Positions 12,201 through 21,343 of a stretch of 64,000 bases of DNA are shown here, one piece after another. The notes beneath the pieces are model-generated. The model searched no databases, was not told where the DNA came from, and saw nothing but the letters and a program-made list of their open reading frames with translations. The DNA is from Branchiostoma lanceolatum (taxonomy: Eukaryota > Chordata > Leptocardii > Amphioxiformes > Branchiostomatidae): the NCBI RefSeq assembly GCF_035083965.1, contig NC_089722.1:28356642-28420641 (forward strand), read 5' to 3'. The position numbers were made by a program, and so were the translations under genes. How positions within the stretch are numbered: the first letter of the stretch is position 1; every line of letters begins with the position of its first letter.

Positions 12201-15200
12201 CCTCAGTTCCTTGAGACAGAAGGTGAGTTCTGTGTCTACACCAATCTGAAAGTAGTCAAACTCCTCCGCTGCTAGGCTCATCTGGGTGTGGAGGACTTTA
12301 CTTGGGTCTGCACGTGCATAGGAGTACAAACATACTGACATCAATGGAGTTTTAATATCAGGGTGAACACTATTCCCACATACAACATAACAAACGATTG
12401 TAACAAAATATTATAATGCTTTAATTTCTACTCTTTCTGGAGCCAAGTAAAAAATCCAATCATTAGTCTGACTCTAAGAACCTATCATAAACTAAGTATT
12501 ACCTTTACTTAGAAGAAAGTTTAGGACAAAAAAACTAAAGGCTTCTACAGATCTAAACAATATTCTATACATGGAGATCACAAATCAACATGTGCTCTCT
12601 ACCTATAGCTATATTCATATGTAGCATTATTAATATCAGCACACGTTATTACAAATAGAAATCTTTCCTCCCTATTTATTTTGCCTCAGTACTACAGGCA
12701 GTACTCACCAGGCTCAGACTCAACATAGTTTTTCAAAATGACCTTCTCAGGAGAGACAATGAGAGTGATCTCTTCCAGAGACAGCTGGAAGTTCTGTACC
12801 ACATCTGTTAAGAGTCTGTAAGGATATGACAAAACTTATACATACAGCAGTCTGAATCAAACATCTACAAGTGACCACCTCCACATAAGGATCACTTGGC
12901 CAATGTCACCACCTGTCCACGTATACCAGATTCAATTGCCCCTAAGAGTGGTCCTCTTGGGTAGGTTTTTGAAACTAATGAAACAACAAATACTGTAGCC
13001 TTTTTTGGCCACTTCACAGCATGTCTACTGATGATTAGTACATTTGTGCAAGGAATACAGTATTATGCACAGGCTATCAGCTAGCAGGGCGTCATGACGT
13101 CTTTTGGACGCCCTACCCTAAGAAAACAAGGAAATTGGACGCCCTTCTTTTGCAGAGAAGACACCCTGTGTCCCTAGTGATTACATACACATGCACATGT
13201 GTTCCCCACACACACTCACTGCAAAATGGACCATTCCACATACAAGACAGTTGAACAGCATGTTAATTTATTGACATGCAATACTACCAGGTAATTGTAA
13301 ATCCATAGATAGAGCACATTGGGAAGCTCTGGTTCCCATTGCAACCCCCCCCCCCACACACACACACACACATTTTTTGGACGCCCTGTCTATAAATCCT
13401 AGCTAAAAGCCTGATTATGCGGTATGTAAGTTTTAAAGACCCCAGTAAAACTATATAAAGGCTGGATAATGTAAACTTTAGGCTTCAGTTTGCTGCTGGC
13501 AGCCATGCAGTGCACATCAGTGGAGGCCTGCCTGAGACAGTTTACCAGTTACTCTTCAACTTATGTTTGAAATAACAACAGATATCAGACATTAAAGTAT
13601 GGCTTCACATCAAGAAGGACACTTAGCCCAGAAATAAAGTAATGACAACAATGGCTTGTGATTTAGTTTGAGACATTGACTGGCAGTGGCAGTTATGTGT
13701 ACATTTCTTCAGAGCCCCAGCCTATACTGGTTTCTAAGACTACAAGTGGACACCAAAATTACAAGTCAAAATTACAAGTCAAAATTACAAGACACAGAAC
13801 TGCCAAAGCTAATGTGGGAAAAACATTTTCAAGTTGGAAATGTAGACACAGTTAGATAATCTGACACTACATTGACAGGGTTGATTTGAAAATTTAATCA
13901 AGGCTGATTTCAAACCTCAAAGTTGCAGAAAGTATCGTCTTGATCATCCAAGGGATCTTATCTGATTAAAACCTTACAGTTATTTGCATGGTTTGAAAAC
14001 GTTCCTACGAAAACCAGTACACAAAATTTTTGTATTTCTTTACCAGTATTATGGTAATCTGTCCTTGCCCATTGTTCTGGGATGGCAGACGCTCTAACCC
14101 TTTTATGAATTTATGTGGTTATGGGGGTCAATCCACCATTCAAGCTGCTCGACATGTCACAGTAGGAACACTTACTTTACGACTTGCCCAGGGTAAATTT
14201 CTGGCCGGTTTAATGATTTGAACTGAGGAAGAAAAGAAAACACTGCTATTGCTATACCACACTGGCACAACTAAATATAAAGTACATTGTACTTTGATTT
14301 CTTACTTTGCCATTAAGTACTTTTCTTACTTTGCCTGTGCAGTGATGGCGTTTGGACAGAGGTCCTTAGAGAAGACAGCCTGTAACGTCTCACACTCCTG
14401 GAAGGTCAAGTTGTAGGTCTTTGTTATACCTGCAAGAAGAAAAAATACATGTCTGAGACATTGGGAGCAACACTGATCAACTATCATGTCGGTGTTTTAA
14501 GTTCTTGTTTGTATGTATGTCCAACTATGTCATCTGTTAACGTTTCTCAATTCACATAACACATAAAGTTTTCTCAAATATCCTTTGACTATGTCCTGGT
14601 GTTATGATAAATATAAGAAAGCCAGATACAAGAATTGTCTAGATGTCAAAGTGGATAAAAGGGAAAAGGGACAAAATAGCAGTTTAAAAATTAGACTCCA
14701 CTTGATTTTATGATTACTGTACCTACTTTTTTAACAGTATAATTTTGGAGGATGACTTACTGTGTTTACAGTAGAGTTGAAAGACCAGTCTTGGCCCTTC
14801 ATCCAGAGTGATCTTACATCGGTCCACTGATCGCTCCAGGGTGGAAAGGGACCGGAACACTGCCAGAACTGACTGTGATACAAAAAGTCATAGGGATGGC
14901 ATGGTCAGACTCTACACAGGAATATGGTCTTCAACAAAAGGGAGTTCCACAACTGTATATGTATCAGTATGATACTTATCATGTACATGTATGATATTTA
15001 TCATGTACATGTGCGTGCAGTTATCAGATAGTCCCATGATTTATAAAACTATTGTAAATTTTAGCAAAATATACCATAGGTAGCTTTCAATAATCTGTGC
15101 ACTTTAACAGGAGTACATCACATGGATGTAGCAATGGTGAAATATCTACCACATACACATATAAACTGAATATGGGGTCCGTGTATTCACCGAAATACGG

Positions 15201-18200
15201 GAAATACACGAAATACACATCCGAAAATACCGAAATACACATGAATATGGCTGAAATCTACCGAAATACAGTATGATTTAATGAGTTAACGTCACAGGTT
15301 GCTATGTGCCGGTATAAGATAATATATTTATAGCCCTGGCGACAAGAAAATGACAGAAAATACTTCGCGATCCCGGCGCGGCCGGCCGCCGCCATCTTTC
15401 TTACCATACGCCATGATGTTTGTTTTTCAGTGGTGTCTTCTTCTGTGTCATTTACACAAAAAGGGTGGTGAAAGGTACCGAAATACAGTATGATTTGATG
15501 AGTAAACATCACAGGTTGCTATATTTCGGCATAAAATCATGTATTTATGGCCCTGGTGACAAGAAAAATACTTCGCGATCCCGGCCGACCGCCGCGTCAT
15601 CTTTGTTACATGCGCCATGATGTTTGTTTTTAGTGGTATCTGAGTCATTTACACAAAAAGGGTGGTGAAATGTACCGAAATACAGTATGATTTGGTGAGT
15701 AAACATCACAGGTTGCTATATATCGGTATCAAATAATGTATTTTATGGCCCTGGCGACAAGAAAAAACGGTGAGGGTCCGCATCGTGATCCGGAATTTGA
15801 AAATGGCTGAAATGCGATTATGCGATCGCCTAAAGTCTAAGGGATTTTTAAGGACATTGTTGTAGGTATTTTCTAGCGACTTATATTTCTTATCTGTGGT
15901 ATTTTACACACAGGACAACAAACTAATAAAAAAGTTAACTGAAGGTTACATGACCCTCCCGGAGGCGAAGGTTCCTAGCCTATTGTAGTCAACAATATTG
16001 TTATTAGCAACAATTGGCAACCAATCCAACTGTATGTCATTATCAGTGTAACGTTACTTGCGAGTTGTATTCATTTGAGAGAACGCGAGAATGCAGAAAT
16101 GAGATTATGTACCTTCCAATCTCTCTATATATTTCAGTTTGTTTTGTTTGGCTCTTTATAAAATAGGTAGCGTTATTTGGTATGAGTCCTTTGTGAATTT
16201 GTAGAGGGGAAAGTGTCGATAGATCATGATATAGCAATGTTCTTTCTGTGGGCTTTTTCTCATATTGGTGTATGGAATATATTAAGCAATTTCTATTAGA
16301 TAGAATAAAACAACAGAACAAAGTCATTTACAGTCAAGATCGCACTGAGAAATTTAATAAGGGGCAAGATCTAAGGCGGCCGGGGCTACTAAACATGCGT
16401 TTTATGTATAAAACAAGGGATGCTTGGTACCGTAAGTATGCATGTGCCATAATGTGGTATAAGTTTCGCACTGCTCATGAACTGAAATGGCATTACGCTC
16501 CACCTCAGGTAAATCAAGTATTGAGTACATATTCGTTTCACTTTATTATGTTAGCGCGCAAGGAAACCAATGCGCGAGGGGTACCGGTGTGTTGAAGTAA
16601 TTTTTTCTCACATTTATTACGTACCGTTGCGTTCGAAATTGTCTAATTAGCATTACTATTGCATTTTTAGCAGTGATAATTTGGAGGATGTAATTTGTTT
16701 TACCCAAACTCAGGGGGGGGGGGGGCATTCTGGTTTTCCTCCTCCTCACGAAACAAACAAGCGATTGGCCTGGAATACACATCTGTCTGTTACGTGCGAT
16801 ATCACGTCATTGTCTACACTGGAATACAAGCGTCACTGGTGTGTTCTATTGTTTCACACTTCGGGGCAAGACAGTATCATTTACGACCATTTCCATTTGT
16901 AACCAAAAGTGCAGTATTTATCACTAATCCACTTACTAGAGTCCTTGGGCCTAACTCGTGTTGTAGTTTAATCCTTGTTGCATACTATTAGCCTTGTATA
17001 CAATAGAGCGGTCTTCATTGATTCATTATCAGCACGTGCACCTGGTACCTTTTTTTATGTGTATCATCACTATGCAGGCCAATATTGATTGTCGGAGGAA
17101 GAGCTTCCCACGGCGTTTTTCTTGTGCTGAGACCTGTTCCCTATACTGTATACATTCCTTGTAATGTTCTGACGAGTTTGTCCTGGTTTGCATTGCGTTT
17201 TAAACTTACCTTCCACTAACTCGAGCTGTGTTCTGTTTGACTCACAAATGTTGCGTCCGGACTTACCTTACAATAAATGTTTGACATTTGAGGAACTATG
17301 ATATGGTTTTAATGTTGGAAGAAATGTATACAACGAATGTAATAATTCTACAAGGAGGAAAAGTCTTTGCAACAACGACGTCTGCTTAGGACCCTGTCAC
17401 ACTTGTGCGTATATTCAAGTTCGCGTGAGTTGCGCATTAACATTTTTTGGAGTTAAGTAAGGTTTGCGGGAAAAAAAGTTGTTTTCTACTTTGACCAAAA
17501 CCTAAACCAAAAACATGTCAATACGCGACCCATGTGGACTTGCATATACGCACAGGTGACTGCAGGCATGGATCAGGCATGTCGACAGAAATAGTCGATT
17601 TTTAACCTCCTTTCTTTGACATAGTTACGTCTTTCTCTTTCGGTGGTACGAACTTTCTCATCATTCCGAGGCGCATTGCTTATTCTTCTAAGCGATTCCT
17701 TTGGATCTATTCCTAAGCATACGAATGAACGTTTCAACAACTGTGGAACATAAGGTAAAACGTATACGTTAACGCAAGGAGGTCAGTTTTGGTTAACGTA
17801 AACAATAAAGTATAAAGGGCAAGTTACATCCGACGTCGAATATGGTAGCATTAACAATATTTGAAACAAAAGCAATTGAATATCTTGTTAGTTTCAGTGT
17901 TGAGTTTGCGTTCCACTTAACATCTCACACTGATTTTGTTTACCTTTCATTCATTGCGTATTCATTGACAGTTGTGTTGGCGCTGACACGTTGCGTAACT
18001 AACTTTACCTCTACTACGTACCATTTCTAACATGTTTCCACGTTACTACAACTGTTGTGCTGTTGTTTATGAACAACTCATTCACACACTACGTCACACG
18101 TAGTAAAACACAAAGGGTAAGTTATCGATCATCTTTCGGCAGCTACTACATCTTGCCCGATCCGCCATCATCTATTACAAATGTTGGAAATACGGTAGGT

Positions 18201-21107
18201 ACTGTGTTAGCCTGAACTCAATCAAGCTCCTGTTACAGTAACGGCCTGCCGCCCTGTAACCGCATAGTCGCCCAAGAGGAGGGGACAGAAATCCCCGGAC
18301 AGCTGGAGTTTGCGTTATACAGAGCACTTGAGAGAACACTTCTGTAAAGTAATTTTGAGTGATGAAGCTACACACAACCCTGTCACAAATATATAGCCAA
18401 CATATTCTAAGGAAGTTAAAGACATCAAAATCGTCCTCAAGAGAAAACAAAAAAAAATGCCTACACAGGCAGATGAACTCACCTTTTACATAGATTACCA
18501 GTCCGTCATCTCAGTTCTTACCAGCTGAGCCGTTTAGCCACTCCATCCACCAACACTACTGTGGTCTTGAGGATCATATAAGTTACAACCTACGCAACCT
18601 ATCAGATAATAAGACTTTTTTTGCACTGTATATAAGGTTATGACAATACCACAAGGCAGAGGCCTGTGAATAAGAATTTTCCCCGCTATTAGCTAGCCTG
18701 TCAATAAGATTTTTCCCGCTCTTGACAGGATAAGCTTGTCAATAAGAACCGTTAACCCTTATCCTAATATATAACACTTAGAGCATAACCAAGTAACATG
18801 GTTCATAAATAAAATCTCCCCGATGTTCACAGGATGTTCCTGTGAATAACACATAACCGTAAGCCTTAAAGCTAAAAACAACCCTAACCCCGTGAGGATG
18901 ATCCTGTAAATGGAACAAATGAGAAAACAAAACTTGACATTCTTAGTAAGAATGATTAGTTTTTGAATGTCAAAAACAAAACAACGGATGTTATAAAGGA
19001 GAAAGCAAAAAAAAATCGCTACCGAAGGAGTTGAACCTACGAACTTTAGCTTCCTGCCCTGCCTCAGTTCAAGTGCCAGTAGAGCTAACAAGTTTAGCCT
19101 GCCATTATTTGTTATTCCAACAAGTACATAGCCTGTCAATAACATTTTTAGCCAGTGTTAATGAGCCACAGCCAAAACATATCACTATGTTTATTCATTC
19201 AGTATCAGTTACCGTATTTCAGTAATTTCACCACCTTTTGTGTGTAATTGACTAGTACTAAAATACCACTAAATTAAAAGACAAGACTTTAGGCGTTCCC
19301 ACCGTCGGATCGCATATCCGCCATTTTCGAAGTTCCGCCGGGATCACGATGCGGACCCTCACGATGTATTTTCTGAATCTTTTCTGCGGATTTCTTGTCG
19401 CCAGGGCCATAAATACATTATTTGATGCCTATATATAGCAACCTGTGATGTTTACTCACCTAATCATACTGTATTTCGGTACATTTCACCACCCTTTTTG
19501 TGTAAATGACTCAGATACCACTAAAAACAAACATCATGGCGCATGGTAACAAAGATGACGCGGCGGTCGGCCGGGATCGCGAAGTATTTTTCTTGTCACT
19601 AGGGCCATAAATACATACTTTTATGCCGAAATATAGCAACCTGTGATGTTTACTCATCAAATCATACTGTATTTCGGTACCTTTCACCACCCTTTTTGTG
19701 TAAATGACACAGAAGAAAACACCACTGAAAAACAAACATCATGGCGTATGGTAAGAAAGATGGCGGCGGCCGGCCGCGCCGGGATCGCGAAGTATTTTCT
19801 GTCTTTTTCTTGTCGCCAGGGCTACAAATATATCATTTTATGCCGAAATATAGTAACCTGTGACGTTAACTCATCAATTCATACTGTGTTTCGGTAGATT
19901 TCAGCCATCTTCATATGTATTTCGCGTATTTCGGACATGTATTTCGTGTATTTCCCGTATTTCGGTGAATACACGGACCGCTGAATATGTGCACCTTCTT
20001 TTGCAATATGCAAGGACAAGCTATGTTGATCACAGAAAAGTACTTGCAAAGATTTGAACTAATGTATGTATAGATCTGTATCTATATAGCTGGTAAAACC
20101 ACCCTTCAGCATAACACATCAGCTTCGCAGGCAAGCGGCACGGCGGCAGCTGGTTATATCACAATGAACCTGTCACACCTACAAAAATGTAACCATGCAC
20201 CAACATCTCACCTTCATCTGTATCTTACACTTGAACGTCTCCTCTACGTCCTCCATCTCTCCTCCTTCCGTTGCCTCTGAGCTGTTGTCATAGTGATAGA
20301 AGAACTCAGGTGCAAAGATGAAACAGCCATACGCTGACCTGGCAGCATTGACAGTACGAAGGGCCAGCTGGAGGGGAGAACAACCAAGAACAGTACAATA
20401 ATTAAATAAATTTTACATTGTTTATATCATATGTTACGGCAAGGAGCCTCCTTGGTTACGGTTAGCCTGGGTGCCATCCGATAACTCCTAGTCCTACACT
20501 CGCAACACTGAAAAAAGCATTAAGTAATCGGATGGCACCTATGCTGATCATATGTACCTTTAAAAAACATGCATGTGTCACTTTACTTGTAACTTATTAT
20601 CAATCTGTCGCTGCCATTCTGTCAAATAACGAGCAAATGTCAAGTGGTACAGGAAATTGAGGAACTGCTACTAGAATAACAAAAATGACTTACTCCATGT
20701 TCGAGTGGTTCCAAGTACAACTCCTCCCCTATTTTTGATAGGGAATGGATCGCCTTGCCAAACACTGTGCAGTAAAATTCAATAGATAAGCACAACTTGG
20801 GAATTAACTATGCAAAATATTATCTCATATTTCAAAAAGGTTTCTATATTTTCCATATGATCAGTGATACAAGGTTAGTTCTAGTCAGTTACTTATTCAT
20901 TCATGCAATCTTGGGGAAAATGTGTCATGGTATACCGAAATACTTTTCACCCGATGATGAACTAACGAAAATGTTCAGGAACACGAACAAAACTTGTAAC
21001 ATACTTGCAGATAAAAAATACCATAAAATAAGCATAACAGCAAACCTAAAAACGAGAAAGGTTCAAAATCTACCTTTGATGTTAGTTCCCGGGATGATGC
21101 ACTTCAT
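9239..21107 (-). CDS. RAD9: RAD9 checkpoint clamp subunit (9-1-1 complex), 12 exons
   Basis: Coding exons in transcript order: 21107-21074, 20764-20694, 20367-20212, 14872-14761, 14429-14330, 12815-12709, 12307-12201, 11867-11803, 11619-11464, 10909-10772, 10338-10252, 9902-9791, 9346-9239. All junctions are GT-AG and keep frame, giving 450 residues (human RAD9A 391). The start MKCIIPGTNIK matches human MKCLVTGGNVK. Residues 1 to about 270 form the two PCNA-like domains, with VFGKAIHSLSKIGEELYLEP, RSAYGCFIFAPEFF, TLTFCLKELR-type and AFAEAAGMPLSLHFET segments. The disordered tail carries VPGTPPSKRFRSMFFG and ends in the acidic CEDTDDED. RAD9 pairs with RAD1 and HUS1 in a nuclear ring that recruits TopBP1 and activates ATR. 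Human RAD9A and RAD9B are vertebrate duplicates; this copy is in the RAD9B position. Listing each segment gives 13 blocks; the first two are a 34-nt start exon and a 71-nt exon. Confidence 0.93.
9535..9704. mobile_element. Foldback MITE in the last RAD9 intron
   Basis: About 68-bp inverted arms begin GCCAAAAATAGTTACTCAAG and end with the exact reverse complement. The centre contains two inverted copies of a CAGACGTTTCAGACAGCATC segment around CTTTCATCAGTGACTG. A single, non-inverted copy of the same arm sequence is inserted in VPS29 intron 3 (23037-23125). No open frame is present. Confidence 0.75.
13070..13413. mobile_element. hAT-like MITE in RAD9 intron
   Basis: The left end CAGGCTATCAGCTAG mirrors the right end CTAGCTAAAAGCCTG. 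Inside each end lies GGGCGTC / GACGCCC. The flanks ATTATGCA (13062-13069) and ATTATGCG (13414-13421) form an 8-bp duplication with one mismatch, fitting hAT. The 344-bp element contains a poly-C/CA microsatellite (about 13346-13371) and repeated TTTTGGACGCCCT motifs. Confidence 0.65.
15175..15842 (+). repeat. Left arm of the 4.8 kb inverted-repeat element
   Basis: Three tandem imperfect units start near 15259, 15476 and 15671. Each runs from an ACCGAAATACAGTATGATTT motif to a GTGTCATTTACACAAAAAGG-like motif, with the third cut short. The arm contains GCCGCCGCCATCTTTCTTAC, whose complement AAGATGGCGGC is a YY1 consensus. Segment copies inside the arm are about 85-90% alike by eye. Confidence 0.75.
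16248..16595 (+). other. Unrecognised 115-codon open frame inside the 4.8 kb element
   Basis: An ATG-initiated frame rich in aromatic and basic residues (for example FMYKTRDAWYRKYACAIMWY) lies in the interior of the inverted-repeat element. I recognise no domain, see no splice context or poly-A signal that would make it a gene, and its length can arise by chance. It is listed only because it is the longest frame in an otherwise unexplained 3.4 kb. Confidence 0.12.
17775..17791. mobile_element. Tiny CAAGG element, 17 bp
   Basis: The sequence CAAGGAGGTCAGTTTTG lies between two copies of GTTAACG (17768-17774 and 17792-17798). The right arm is decayed or shortened. It is nested inside the 4.8 kb element. 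Confidence 0.65.
19285..19980 (-). repeat. Right arm of the 4.8 kb inverted-repeat element
   Basis: This is the reverse complement of the left arm, with the same three-unit structure and the same outer end (CCCGTATTTCGGTGAATACA then CGGACC). Its inner limit is set where CCTAAAGTC of the left arm pairs with GACTTTAGGCG near 19285. Confidence 0.75.
20440..20454. mobile_element. Tiny CAAGG element, 15 bp
   Basis: CAAGGAGCCTCCTTG has 7-bp arms around one base and is flanked by GTTACGG on both sides (20433-20439 and 20455-20461). It is the shortest member of the family here and lies in RAD9 intron 2. Directly after it comes a separate inverted repeat (about 20463-20547) with TAGCCTGGGTGCCATCCGAT at one end and ATCGGATGGCACC at the other. 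Confidence 0.7.
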
Positions 21108-21343
21108 TTTTACTGCACTCAGAGTCTGTAGAAGTAGAGAAACATCTCAAGAAACCTGTCACAACCCTAAGGCACAAAATTTGAGTTCAGCGCCATTTTG
21201 TACACTCTCCCAAGGCGTTCCGTTAGCAATTTTCTCATTGGTTACTTTGATAAGATTCCAACCAATAGAAATTGGACTTTGATAGATTATTGCACTTTGA
21301 CCTCCGCATGCGTGTAAGAGCATCGGGCACAGATCCTGTAAAA
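21108..21343. promoter_or_regulatory. Bidirectional RAD9/VPS29 promoter
   Basis: Only 236 bp separate the RAD9 start codon (minus, 21107) from the VPS29 start codon (plus, 21344), so both core promoters must share this segment. It has three CCAAT boxes, one in each orientation plus one more: ATTGG at 21237, CCAAT at 21262 and ATTGG at 21271. This is the usual NF-Y arrangement in TATA-less divergent promoters. No TATA box is evident. Human VPS29 and RAD9B are also divergent neighbours. Confidence 0.75.

Larger units (their letters stand above)
15175..19980. mobile_element. 4.8 kb long-inverted-repeat element in RAD9 intron 3
   Basis: The element is bounded by a perfect 9-bp direct repeat, CTGAATATG (15166-15174 and 19981-19989), and begins GGGTCCGTGTATTCACCG with the matching inverted end at 19980. 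The arms run about 670-700 bp (15175 to about 15842, and about 19285 to 19980). Each arm is built of three imperfect units of 140-220 bp containing CCGAAATACAGTATGATT, CATCACAGGTTGCTATA, GGCCCTGGCGACAAGAAAA and CTTCGCGATCCCGGC. The 3.4 kb interior has no transposase I can recognise. It includes short CCTGTCAATAAGA repeats near 18660-18750 and two tRNA-like patches (about 18525-18560 and 19020-19090). The 9-bp duplication suggests a MULE-type or similar DNA transposon, but the family is unknown to me. Confidence 0.8.

Noticed and set aside
18500-19100. Functional tRNA genes inside the 4.8 kb element
   Set aside because: Patches with A- or B-box resemblance exist near 18525 and 19020, but neither gives a paired acceptor stem or full cloverleaf.
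19511-19897. Pair of similar short proteins encoded at 15258-15620 and 19511-19897
   Set aside because: Their similarity is explained by the inverted arms of the 4.8 kb element, not by a gene family.
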